Both the position numbers and the translations under genes were made by a program. Below, piece after piece: positions 33,641 to 41,935 of a stretch of 64,000 nucleotides of DNA (positions are counted from its first letter, which is position 1; each line of letters begins with the position of its first letter). Origin of the DNA: Pseudomonas lijiangensis (GTDB taxonomy: Bacteria; Pseudomonadota; Gammaproteobacteria; Pseudomonadales; Pseudomonadaceae); contig NZ_CP076668.1 of assembly GCF_018968705.1 (NCBI RefSeq), positions 3,359,001 to 3,423,000 on the forward strand, written 5' to 3'. The notes below the pieces were generated by a model. That model ran no database searches, was not told where the DNA came from, and saw only the letters and a list, made by a program, of their open reading frames with translations.

Positions 33641-34998
33641 TGCTTGATCCTTGTGTGTTCGGCCACGGCACGTTCGACCCAGAGTCGGGCCTGGCCAAGG
33701 TAATGAGCCGGATCGAGCAGGCGATCCAGCTCCGCGGATGACAGTTGTGCGGTGACTTGCGGATCCTCGCCCAGCACCTGACGCAGATGCGCGCCCTGCT
33801 GCACGGCGCGTCGGCAGTTCTGTTCGACCAGATGATGCGCGGCGTCGCGTCCGATGCGTCGGGAAAGCTCGATGCTGACGGCTTCGGCCAGCACCAGTCC
33901 ACGAGTGGAATCCAGATTCGCCAGCATGCGCGACTCATCGACTTCCAGCCCCGGCACAACCTGCAAGGCCTGCTGCAACGAGCCGGACACCAGGCAGCAG
34001 AGTTCCGGCAGGGTTTCCCATTCCGCATGCCACAGGCCCAGGCTGCGCTCATGCTCCTGAGGCATGGCTGCAAACAGGGTGGCGACCAGCCCCGGCGCAC
34101 GCGTCGCCGCACCGATCATCACCGCTGCGCCCACCGGGTTTCGTTTGTGGGGCATGGTCGAAGAACCGCCCTTGCCTGCTGCCGCGGGCTCGAACACTTC
34201 GCCCACTTCGGTCTGCATCAACAGGCTGATATCCCGGCCCATCTTGCCCAGGCTGCCTGCGATCATGCCCAACAGGCTGGCGAATTCCACCAGTCTGTCA
34301 CGCTGGGTATGCCAGGGCTGATCGGGCACGCTCAACTGCAACTCGTCTGCCAGGGCCTCGGTTACTGCAAAAGCCTGATCGCCCAATGCCGCCAGACTGC
34401 CGGAAGCCCCACCGAACTGCAGGCACAGCAAGCGCGGTCTGATCTCTTCCAGGCGCTGGCGATGGCGCGTCACCGCTCCCAGCCAGCCAGCGATTTTCAT
34501 GCCCAACGTCACTGGCGTCGCCTGTTGCAGCCAGGTGCGCCCGGCCAATGGCGTCTGCGCATGACGCTGGGCCTGCACGCCAAGGGCGTCGGCCAGTTCT
34601 TGCAGATCACGCTCCAACAGTTCGATCGCGCGACGCACTTGCAGGATAAGCCCGGTATCCATCACATCCTGGCTGGTAGCCCCCATGTGCACGTAACGCT
34701 CGGCTTCAGGGTTGCGCAGGGCAATCTGCTTGCCCAGCGCCTTGACCAGTGGAATCGCCGAGTTGCCCGCATTACCGATTGCCACGGCCAGGGCATCGAA
34801 ATCGAACAGCCCGGCGCGGCAGCTTTGCTCGATATCGGCCACCACGTCCCCGGGAATCAGCCCGACACTGGCCTGAGCCCTGGCCAGTGCGGCCTCGAAA
34901 TCCAGCATGCCCTGCACTCGCCCGGCATCGCAGAACACCTCGCGCATCAGGGACTGAGTGAAATAGGCATCGAAAAGTTGATTGCTCGGTCTGTTCAC
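33637..34998 (-). CDS. pcaB: 3-Carboxy-cis,cis-muconate cycloisomerase
   Basis: PcaB lactonises beta-carboxymuconate. The 453-residue protein belongs to the fumarase/argininosuccinate lyase superfamily, with VHMGATSQDVMDTG, LQFGGASGSLAALG and the signature GSSTMPHKRNP. I chose the GTG start at 34998 (then NRPSNQLFDAYF), which has GGAG eight bases upstream; no ATG is suitable nearby. Upstream in the same direction, 20 bases away, is the pcaK-like gene. Confidence 0.95.
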   Translation of the reverse strand: MNRPSNQLFDAYFTQSLMREVFCDAGRVQGMLDFEAALARAQASVGLIPGDVVADIEQSCRAGLFDFDALAVAIGNAGNSAIPLVKALGKQIALRNPEAERYVHMGATSQDVMDTGLILQVRRAIELLERDLQELADALGVQAQRHAQTPLAGRTWLQQATPVTLGMKIAGWLGAVTRHRQRLEEIRPRLLCLQFGGASGSLAALGDQAFAVTEALADELQLSVPDQPWHTQRDRLVEFASLLGMIAGSLGKMGRDISLLMQTEVGEVFEPAAAGKGGSSTMPHKRNPVGAAVMIGAATRAPGLVATLFAAMPQEHERSLGLWHAEWETLPELCCLVSGSLQQALQVVPGLEVDESRMLANLDSTRGLVLAEAVSIELSRRIGRDAAHHLVEQNCRRAVQQGAHLRQVLGEDPQVTAQLSSAELDRLLDPAHYLGQARLWVERAVAEHTRIKQ

Positions 34999-35018
34999 AT
35001 CACCGCTCCAGATAAAAG

Positions 35019-36368
35019 TCAGGTGGCATCCGCATGGCTGACCCAACCCTTGATCAATACTGCCAATGCGGCCAGGGCTGCGGGAATCACCAGGGCGGTC
35101 AGGACCTGCTCGAAACTCCACCCCAGCCCAAGCAAGGTAGCACCGGCCCAGGCACCGAGAATCGCACCAAAGCGACCAATGCCCAGCATCCACGAAACAC
35201 CCGTGGCACGCCCCTGGGTCGGATAGAACCGGGCCGCCAGCGAAGGCATCGCCGATTGCGCACCATTGATGCACATGCCGGCCATGAGAACGAGGGTCGC
35301 CAGAAGCGCAACATTGTGCAGGCTCTGCCCGACCAGCCAGGCGAAGACACCGGCCAGTGCATAGGCCACGCCAATCACCTTATGCGGGTTGAACCGGTCC
35401 ATGGCCCAGCCGACGCCCACGGCACTGAGCACACCGCCAAACTGGAACAAGGCACCGATGAACGCCGACTGTTCCATGCTCGCGCCGCTGTCGCGCATCA
35501 GGGTCGGCAGCCAGCTGGTCAGCAGATAAACGATCACCAGCCCCATGAAATAGGTCAGCCACAGCAACAAGGTTCCTGTGCTGTATGTGCCGGAAAAAAT
35601 CACCTTCAGCACATTGCGGCTGCTGACGGTCTTTTGCTCCGGGACGCTGAAATCCCCGGCGGTCGCGACCTCAGACGGCGCGATGGGCGCCAGTACCTTG
35701 CGAATCCGCTCGACACCGCGATTGCGCACCACCAGAAAGCGCGCTGACTCCGGCAGCCAGACCATCAGCACCACCGCCAACAGCAACGGCAGAATGCCGC
35801 CGAGCATCAGCAGGCTGTGCCAGCCCAGGCTGGGGATCATTTTCGCCGAGACAAAACCTCCACACGCCATGCCCAGGTTGAACCCGCAGAACATGCTGGT
35901 GACCAGCAGGGACTTGAGGCGCTCGGGCGTGTATTCGGACAGCAGCGTGGTGGCGTTGGGCATTGCCGCACCGAGCCCCAGGCCGGTCAGCAGGCGCAGC
36001 ACCAACAACTGGTCGATATTGGTGCTGTAGGCCGAAGCCAGACTGAACAAGCCAAACACAAACACCGCGACCACCAGCACCACTTTGCGACCAAAGCGGT
36101 CGGCCAGCGGCCCGGAACCCAGTGCGCCGAATACCATGCCGATCAGGGCAGCGCTCATCACCGGCCCAAGGCTGGCCCGGTCAATGCCCCAGTCCTGACT
36201 CAACGCAGGGGCGATAAACCCCATGGCTGCGGTATCCAGCCCATCGAGAAAGACGATCAGAAAGCACAACGCAACAATCCGCCATTGATAACGGGACAGC
36301 GGCTGACTGTTGATGAAGACCTGCACGTCGAGCGTGCCCGTAGCGGACTCGCGAGCTGAAAGCGTCAT
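35019..36368 (-). CDS. pcaK: MFS aromatic acid:proton symporter, PcaK-like
   Basis: The 449-residue protein has twelve membrane segments and the AAHS-family signatures FLIVFLDGLDTAAMGFIAPA in helix 1 and GPLADRFGRKVVL between helices 2 and 3. The family carries 4-hydroxybenzoate and protocatechuate into the cell. It lies between pcaG and pcaB. The A-rich leader AAAAATAAAAGGA (36376-36388 on the minus strand) overlaps the ribosome binding site and fits an Hfq/Crc target. Confidence 0.9.
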   Translation of the reverse strand: MTLSARESATGTLDVQVFINSQPLSRYQWRIVALCFLIVFLDGLDTAAMGFIAPALSQDWGIDRASLGPVMSAALIGMVFGALGSGPLADRFGRKVVLVVAVFVFGLFSLASAYSTNIDQLLVLRLLTGLGLGAAMPNATTLLSEYTPERLKSLLVTSMFCGFNLGMACGGFVSAKMIPSLGWHSLLMLGGILPLLLAVVLMVWLPESARFLVVRNRGVERIRKVLAPIAPSEVATAGDFSVPEQKTVSSRNVLKVIFSGTYSTGTLLLWLTYFMGLVIVYLLTSWLPTLMRDSGASMEQSAFIGALFQFGGVLSAVGVGWAMDRFNPHKVIGVAYALAGVFAWLVGQSLHNVALLATLVLMAGMCINGAQSAMPSLAARFYPTQGRATGVSWMLGIGRFGAILGAWAGATLLGLGWSFEQVLTALVIPAALAALAVLIKGWVSHADAT

Positions 36369-36440
36369 GGATGTTTCCTTTTATTTTTATAAGGTCGCCA
36401 GCCAATGCTGGCGCCATGCAACGCACGCAATGAGGGCTTG

Positions 36441-37043
36441 TTAAAAGTCGAAAAACACCGTCTCGTTCTCGCCCTGAATCCGGATATCGAAGCGGTAGGC
36501 CAATTGGCCATCGACGCTGCAACGCCGTGCAATCAGGGTTTCGCGACGTGGCGGCTGCTCGATCAGGTTCAGCACAGGATCGACCGCATTGGCCTGAGGC
36601 TCATCATCGAAATACAGCCGCGTCTGCAAGTGGATATTGATCCCCCGGGCAAACAGCGACACGTTGATATGGGCCGCCATGGGCACTCCGGCAGCGTTGT
36701 TCACGACACCGGGCTTGATGGTCTTGAGCGTCCACAGACCATCGTCGCCTGTGGCGGTGCGACCGAAGCCGTTGAAGGGCTTTTCAGCCCCGTAGACGCT
36801 GTCATAGACGCCATTGTGGTCGGCCTGCCAGAACTCCAGAAACGCATCGCGAATCAGATGGCCATTGCCGTCGTAGACATTACCCAGCAACAGGATGTGC
36901 TCACCCGGCGCGCCGGGTTTGGCCATCTCGTTCCAGATTTCCAGCTCGCGGGTCGGGTTGCCGGCTATTTCCAGCGCCAGACCGATATGCACGTAGGGAC
37001 CAGCGGTTTGCGAAGGTGTTTCCTGCAACAGTTGAACGGGCAT
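36441..37043 (-). CDS. pcaG: Protocatechuate 3,4-dioxygenase alpha subunit
   Basis: PcaG is the structural partner of PcaH in the intradiol ring-cleaving dioxygenase. The 200-residue protein has QTAGPYVHIGLAL near the N-terminus, EFWQADHNGVYD and the IKPGVV stretch of the family, and lacks the full set of iron ligands carried by PcaH, as expected for the alpha chain. It follows pcaH after 12 bases. Confidence 0.96.
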   Translation of the reverse strand: MPVQLLQETPSQTAGPYVHIGLALEIAGNPTRELEIWNEMAKPGAPGEHILLLGNVYDGNGHLIRDAFLEFWQADHNGVYDSVYGAEKPFNGFGRTATGDDGLWTLKTIKPGVVNNAAGVPMAAHINVSLFARGINIHLQTRLYFDDEPQANAVDPVLNLIEQPPRRETLIARRCSVDGQLAYRFDIRIQGENETVFFDF

Positions 37044-37055
37044 GTCGAAACCTCC

Positions 37056-37775
37056 TCAGCAGTTTTCAAAGTGAGTCTTGCGCTGGCCGCGCAGAACGAT
37101 ATCGAAGCGATAAGCCAGACAATCCATCGGATTGCCCATGCCCAGGTCAAGCCTGGCGATCAGGCTCTGGACCGCCTCGGGGCTGGCGATCGACTTGACG
37201 ATCGGGCAGATCGGAATCAACGGATCACCCTCGAAATACAGTTGCGTGATCAGGCGCGTGGCAATCGACGGGCCGCTGACCGACACATGGACGTGGGCAG
37301 GACGCCAGTCGTTGGGACCGTTGCGCCATGGGTACGGGCCGGGCTTGACGGTGCGGAAGCTATAATTGCCTTCGCTGTCGGTGAGGGTTCGCCCGACACC
37401 GCCGAAATTGGGGTCGATGGGGGCCAGATAACTGTCGCGCTTGTGGCGATAGCGGCCACCGGCGTTGGCTTGCCAGATTTCCACCAGCGTGTGCGGAACC
37501 GGCTTGCCGTACTGATCGCAGACCCGACCGGCAAGGATGATCCGCTCACCGATCGGCAGGCCGCCATGGTTGAAATTGAGCAGCAGATCGTTGTCATGCT
37601 GACCGAACTTCAGGTGCGAAAAGTCAGGGCCACTGGCTTCGGAAACCGATTGCGGAATGCTGACCAGTGCCTGACGCGGAGAGCGCAGAATCGAGGTCTT
37701 GTAGTCAGGGGTCAAAGCTTTGGGATGCCAGTTGCGATCCCGAATGACGAAGCGGCTGTTGTCCGCGACAGACAT
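37056..37775 (-). CDS. pcaH: Protocatechuate 3,4-dioxygenase beta subunit
   Basis: PcaH holds the catalytic ferric iron and cleaves protocatechuate to beta-carboxy-cis,cis-muconate. In the 239-residue protein the iron ligands can be seen in their usual motifs: one tyrosine in [11 protein letters not shown], the second in KPGPYPW, and two histidines in [11 protein letters not shown]. The start at 37775 follows AAGGAGAACGCC. An ARN-type A-rich run (37784-37796) overlaps the ribosome binding site. The PcaQ box at 37892-37909 should activate this gene. Confidence 0.97.
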   Translation of the reverse strand: MSVADNSRFVIRDRNWHPKALTPDYKTSILRSPRQALVSIPQSVSEASGPDFSHLKFGQHDNDLLLNFNHGGLPIGERIILAGRVCDQYGKPVPHTLVEIWQANAGGRYRHKRDSYLAPIDPNFGGVGRTLTDSEGNYSFRTVKPGPYPWRNGPNDWRPAHVHVSVSGPSIATRLITQLYFEGDPLIPICPIVKSIASPEAVQSLIARLDLGMGNPMDCLAYRFDIVLRGQRKTHFENC

Positions 37776-37891
37776 GGCGTTCTCCTTGTTCTTTTTATGG
37801 AGTGCGCAAGTGTCCATCACTTGCGCTGCAGGCTGCGGCGAAGTGTCGCGCGGGAGAACCCAGGTCGAAAATTGAAAAAAACCGCATCATC

Positions 37892-37909
37892 CATAACCAA
37901 ATGGTTATG
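37892..37909 (-). promoter_or_regulatory. PcaQ operator upstream of pcaH
   Basis: CATAACC-AAAT-GGTTATG is a perfect inverted repeat with seven-base arms. It matches the PcaQ site ATAACC-N4-GGTTAA described in rhizobia. It overlaps the stop codon of pcaQ and lies about 120 bases upstream of pcaH. Confidence 0.75.
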
Positions 37910-38834
37910 TGTAACGCCCTTCACGATACGCTTCACCCACGCCGCGCAACTCGTCCACGCACCATTGGGCAGCCCGTGACAAGGGCAAGGCCGGATTGCT
38001 GCACAGGCCCACGGAACCGCCGGGCTCGCGAATTCCCATATCCAGCTCCACCAGGGTGCCGATCTGCAATTCCTGGAGTACGGCATCCAGCGGCGCAATC
38101 CAGATCGCATTGCTGCACTGCACATAACGCCGGCTCAAGGTCAGCGACAGGGTTTCCAGTCGCTGGCGTGGCGGCTGAATGCCGTATTGAACGAACAGGC
38201 TGTCCGCGAACTTGCGGATGGTGGTCCCGGCCAGCGGCAGGACCAGCGGGAAACTCTCCAGGCTTTCGCGCTTGAGTGGCGCTGCCAGCAAGGGGTGATC
38301 ATTGCGAACCACCAGCGTCATCGACTCGTTGTACAGATGCTCGAAAGTCAGGCCCTGGATCTGCGGGCTATCGGTCATGCGCCCCACGACCAGGTCCAGC
38401 TCGCCGACCCTAAGCTGCGACAGCAGATAGGCGCTGGGCCCGGTCATCACGCTGACAACCAGAGCCGGATGCCGCTCGTGCAGCCTGCTGATCACCTCCG
38501 GCACCAAGAGGCTTTCAGCGGTGGACAACACACCCAGCCGCGCCGTGACCGTTTCATGCTCCCCCGAACGCAGGCTGCTGACACCTTCGCGCAACGCCTG
38601 CACACTCGGCCCGGCAAAACGCATGAACGCCACACCGGCCTCAGTCAGGGCAGCGCCGCTCTTGCTGCGCACGAACAGCGTGGTTTCCAGCAGGGTTTCC
38701 AGTTCCTTGAGGCTTTTGGACAGAGCCGGCTGGCTGATCGCCAAGGCATCGCAGGCCCGAGCCAGACTGCCCTGGCGCGCCACTTCGAGAAAGCACACCA
38801 GATGACGAAACTTGATTCGGGTATCGATATTCAA
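37905..38834 (-). CDS. pcaQ: LysR-type activator of protocatechuate genes
   Basis: The 309-residue protein has the LysR helix-turn-helix (FLEVARQGSLARACDALAIS, then QPALSKSLKELE) and a LysR substrate domain. Sequence and position directly upstream of pcaHG identify it as PcaQ. I chose the TTG start at 38834, giving NIDTRIKFRHLVCFLEV; there is no ATG near the expected start, and a longer reading enters the dispersed repeat. The ribosome binding site is weak. PcaQ normally senses beta-carboxymuconate and gamma-carboxymuconolactone. Confidence 0.88.
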   Translation of the reverse strand: MNIDTRIKFRHLVCFLEVARQGSLARACDALAISQPALSKSLKELETLLETTLFVRSKSGAALTEAGVAFMRFAGPSVQALREGVSSLRSGEHETVTARLGVLSTAESLLVPEVISRLHERHPALVVSVMTGPSAYLLSQLRVGELDLVVGRMTDSPQIQGLTFEHLYNESMTLVVRNDHPLLAAPLKRESLESFPLVLPLAGTTIRKFADSLFVQYGIQPPRQRLETLSLTLSRRYVQCSNAIWIAPLDAVLQELQIGTLVELDMGIREPGGSVGLCSNPALPLSRAAQWCVDELRGVGEAYREGRYT

Positions 38835-38881
38835 CGCGCACCGGGCCTTTTGCTGAGAGGGGTAAAGCGATAAATAACTTT

Positions 38882-38970
38882 GTGGGAGGCAGCTTGCTGG
38901 CGACTTCAGCGTACAAACGCAGAATATCTGCCGACTCACAGGCCTTTTTCGCCAGCAAGCTGCCTCCTAC
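38882..38970. repeat. Palindromic repeat (REPIN type), third copy
   Basis: Arms 38882-38903 (starting GTGGGAGGCAGCTTGCTGG) and 38949-38970 pair at 21 of 22 bases. The centre (CGTACAAACGCAGAATATCTG) closely matches that of the copy at 24017-24104. Confidence 0.85.
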
Positions 38971-38990
38971 AGGTTTGTGCATGCCTTAAC

Positions 38991-39230
38991 TCAATGACTG
39001 AGAAAAAAAGCGACCTGCTCACTGTCAAAGGGCCAATCCAGTTCAGCGCCGGTATCGATGCGTCGCAATACCGGAATCCGCAGGCCATAGTCTTCGAAAA
39101 AAGCTTCGTTTTCGGCGATGTCCACCAGTTCGACCAGCAGACCATGCTCGACCAGAGGCAGCAGAATCCCCTCGGCGACCTCGCAGAGATGACAGCCCAA
39201 GGTACCGAACAGTTGGCATTCGGGTGGCAT
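38991..39230 (-). CDS. Glutaredoxin-like protein (DUF836)
   Basis: The 79-residue protein has a thioredoxin-like fold with a redox pair CHLC in FGTLGCHLCEVAEGIL and the cis-proline segment GLRIPVLRRIDTGAELDWPF of the DUF836 glutaredoxin-like family. It is probably cytoplasmic; the partner is unknown. The start at 39230 is preceded by GGGAGG with nine bases of spacing. The ATG at 39239 lies directly next to the binding site and is unlikely. Confidence 0.88.
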   Translation of the reverse strand: MPPECQLFGTLGCHLCEVAEGILLPLVEHGLLVELVDIAENEAFFEDYGLRIPVLRRIDTGAELDWPFDSEQVAFFLSH

Positions 39231-39319
39231 GAAACACATCCTCCCAGACAGTAGGTTAACCATTCTAGGACGGTTGATGCGTCAGCGCGAGCGTGAAGCC
39301 GGTCAGCGGACATGAGGCC

Positions 39320-40402
39320 CTAGGAGCCCACCAACCGAGCATCCTTCCTGAAACGTCGCTTGCTGAACTCGTTGGCACGGTCGAGCACCGGCTTCTCGAA
39401 ACAGCGGTAGCCTACCCAGCCGTAACACACCACGGCTGCCATCATCAGCGACGCGAAGAACAGGTTGTCGAGATAGCTCTCGGGCCACGCGCCCACCAGA
39501 TGCCAGACCCGACCTATCACACCCAGCACCAGCAGATGCGACAGATAGACCGTGTAGGACATGTCGCCCACGGCAACCAGAAACCCTGGCATGGCGATCC
39601 TTTTACGCCGCTCCAGCAGCACAAGGCTCAACACCAGCGCGCCGAATGCCGACCCCACGGCCAGCATGCGCAGCAAGCCCTGGCTGTCGTGAAGACGATA
39701 GATACCGATCAGGGGCATGCTCAGCAGAGCAATAACCAGCAGCCCCCAGACCGTCGACGTCGGTACCCGTGCGCTGTGTGGCCCATAGAAGAACAGCGCC
39801 AGGGCCACGCCGATGATGAACTCCAGTGAATAGGGATGCAGGATGATCTTCAGCGCCGGTGAATAGTCCTGCCAGTTCTCCAGGCAGTTGAACACCACGA
39901 TGACCAGGGCCCAGCCCCCAAGCAGCAACGGCAGGCTTCGCTCACGGAACCACAGGAACGTGGAAAACATCAGGTAGAACCACAGTTCGAACAGCAGCGA
40001 CCAGGCCACCATCACCAGCAGGACTTTATCGTTGGGCAGCAGCAGGAAGGACATCAGCAGATTGGAGGAGCCATGGCCGCTGTTGACCATACCGGGCATG
40101 GCCAGATACACCCCCAGCGTGATGAAGAAATACAGCCAGTAGGTCGGGTAGATTCGCGATACACGATTGAACAGAAAGCGCTGCGCCTCGACGCCGTTCT
40201 GGAAGCGCCCGCGACTGACAATCACCATCACGAAGCCGCTGATCACAAAGAACAGGTCGACACCCAACTGGAAGAAATCGAGAAAAGGCGGCAGAAGAAT
40301 ATCGCCGCCGGAAAACTTTTCCTCCAATGACATCATGTGGAACAGCACGACGCCCAATACCGCCACGCCCCTGAGCCCTTGCAGGGAATACAGCCGCTCC
40401 AT
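39320..40402 (-). CDS. Membrane acyltransferase (acyltransferase_3, OafA-like)
   Basis: The 360-residue protein has about ten membrane segments and the family motifs LQGLRGVAVLGVVLFHM (with the catalytic histidine) and LGVDLFFVISGFVM. Family members O-acylate polysaccharides, lipid A or peptidoglycan. No C-terminal SGNH domain is present. The start at 40402 has GGAG within the preceding reading at good distance; ATG at 40414 is another choice with no ribosome binding site. The target sugar is not known. Confidence 0.87.
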   Translation of the reverse strand: MERLYSLQGLRGVAVLGVVLFHMMSLEEKFSGGDILLPPFLDFFQLGVDLFFVISGFVMVIVSRGRFQNGVEAQRFLFNRVSRIYPTYWLYFFITLGVYLAMPGMVNSGHGSSNLLMSFLLLPNDKVLLVMVAWSLLFELWFYLMFSTFLWFRERSLPLLLGGWALVIVVFNCLENWQDYSPALKIILHPYSLEFIIGVALALFFYGPHSARVPTSTVWGLLVIALLSMPLIGIYRLHDSQGLLRMLAVGSAFGALVLSLVLLERRKRIAMPGFLVAVGDMSYTVYLSHLLVLGVIGRVWHLVGAWPESYLDNLFFASLMMAAVVCYGWVGYRCFEKPVLDRANEFSKRRFRKDARLVGS

Positions 40403-40788
40403 GCCTTTCTCCATTACTGACCGCCGCTGCTCCATGGCAACGCAGTACCCGATGACCGAGCCCCACAATTGGATACAGAGCATAGCCAAGCGTGGAAATT
40501 ATGAAACCCCGGCTCCGCCTTTGAGCCTCACCTTCATGGAAGCAGTCCGACACGGGCAAGGCACAATCACGCAAAATCTTCGACAATGCATTACCTTTAT
40601 CCAGGTCAGTTGCATCGACCCTTGCCGACATCCTTGTGGCAGAACACGCCAAATTAGCGCGCTCGCCCCCGATGACGCACCAATATAAGCCACACGTTGC
40701 TGCGCCAGGACTGGCCGCGGCAATTGAAATGAACCTTCGCAAATACGCTGCACTCGAAACATCCATACGCCACCTGACGGAGAAAACC

Positions 40789-41103
40789 ATGGCTCGCCAA
40801 ACAGCACAAAATGCTCAAGAGATATTGATGGCCGATTTTCAGACCCTGGTCGCCGACACCGAAAAATTGCTCGAACACACCGCCACTCTGGCAGGTGACC
40901 AGGCAGACGAGCTGCGCAGCCAGATCCACGAAAGCCTGTTGCGCGCCCGTGAAACCCTGAAACTGACCGAAGAATCCCTGCGCGAACGCGGTCAGGCAGC
41001 GGTCATCGCCACTGAAGACTATGTCCAGAACAATCCATGGCAATCGGTAGGTATCGCTGCCGGTGTCGGGTTCATTCTGGGCCTGCTGGCAACGAGGCGT
41101 TGA
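40789..41103 (+). CDS. YqjD/ElaB-family (DUF883) membrane-anchored protein
   Basis: The 104-residue protein has a helical heptad-rich N-terminal part (DFQTLVADTEKLLEHTATLA onward) and a C-terminal membrane helix VGIAAGVGFILGLLATRR. This is the YqjD/ElaB pattern; E. coli YqjD binds ribosomes at the inner membrane in stationary phase. GACGGAG lies seven bases before the ATG. It is the first of three genes like E. coli yqjD-yqjE-yqjK. Confidence 0.9.
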   Translation: MARQTAQNAQEILMADFQTLVADTEKLLEHTATLAGDQADELRSQIHESLLRARETLKLTEESLRERGQAAVIATEDYVQNNPWQSVGIAAGVGFILGLLATRR

Positions 41104-41107
41104 TCCC

Positions 41108-41500
41108 ATGAGCCTCGGACCTGAATCAGGGTCGCCCAAGGCGGACCAGGGCTCTTCACCGCGGCGCCTGGGCGCTGCATTTCTCGGTTTGCTGCACAGC
41201 CATGTCGAACTGTTCGGGATCGAGTTGCAGGAACAGAAAGCCCGCACCTTGAGCCTGTTGCTGTTCGCAGGACTGGCGCTGGTATTCGCCCTGCTGCTGT
41301 TGACCGGATTGTCGGCACTGCTCCTGATCATTCTGTGGGACAGCTATCGCCTGGCCGGCATCATTGGCCTGTGCTCGTTCTATTTCCTGGCGGCAGTGTT
41401 CTGCGCATTGCGCTTGAAAGAAGCAATCTTCGACGAGTCTTCGCCTTTCAGCGCGACCCTCGAAGAACTGGCCAACGACCGTGAGCGACTGATGCCATGA
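41108..41500 (+). CDS. YqjE-like membrane protein
   Basis: The 130-residue protein has two hydrophobic segments, TLSLLLFAGLALVFALLLL and LAGIIGLCSFYFLAAVFCAL, and matches the YqjE family, which databases also call a phage holin family although no phage is nearby. Function unknown. It starts four bases after the DUF883 gene and its end overlaps the next gene by four bases, so the three are coupled. Confidence 0.88.
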   Translation: MSLGPESGSPKADQGSSPRRLGAAFLGLLHSHVELFGIELQEQKARTLSLLLFAGLALVFALLLLTGLSALLLIILWDSYRLAGIIGLCSFYFLAAVFCALRLKEAIFDESSPFSATLEELANDRERLMP

Positions 41501-41838
41501 ATGAACCGAAGTCGCACAGCGGCAACACACGGCGCGAACTGCGCAAGGCGCTGATTCGCCTGCGCATGGAAATGCATCGCCAGGAAATACGTCACGAGTC
41601 CGCTCACTTGCTGCAACCCCTGCAACGGATGCGCGGCCTGAAAAACGACTGGCAAGGCGCCCTGGGCATCAAGCATGCGCCCTTGTGGGGAGTCGGTGCC
41701 GTCGCTCTGCTGGGTTTCTTCAGCGGTCGGGGCGCCAAGAACCGACAGGCCAGCAACATTGGCCGTCTGGTGAAGCTGGGCGTCACCCTGCTGCCCTTGC
41801 TCAAGGTTGCCCTGCAAAACCGTACAGACAAGCGCTGA
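41497..41838 (+). CDS. YqjK-like protein
   Basis: The 113-residue protein is basic in its first half (RRELRKALIRLRMEMHRQEI) and has a weak membrane segment (PLWGVGAVALLGFFSGRGAK). Position as the third gene of a yqjD-yqjE operon supports a YqjK-like assignment; sequence alone is not decisive. Function unknown. Confidence 0.7.
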   Translation: MNEPKSHSGNTRRELRKALIRLRMEMHRQEIRHESAHLLQPLQRMRGLKNDWQGALGIKHAPLWGVGAVALLGFFSGRGAKNRQASNIGRLVKLGVTLLPLLKVALQNRTDKR

Positions 41839-41935
41839 CCTCTGCTTGGCTGCATTCTTGCAACATGTGTAACAAGCGCCCGCCCCGGAGTCGATCCGGG
41901 GCGGGTCTTGGTGCTGTGTAAGTAAGGAGAAATAT

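Noticed and set aside
41108..41500. Phage holin gene
   Set aside because: Two membrane segments and the family label suggest it, but the three-gene yqjD-yqjE-yqjK order and absence of any phage gene argue for a host gene.
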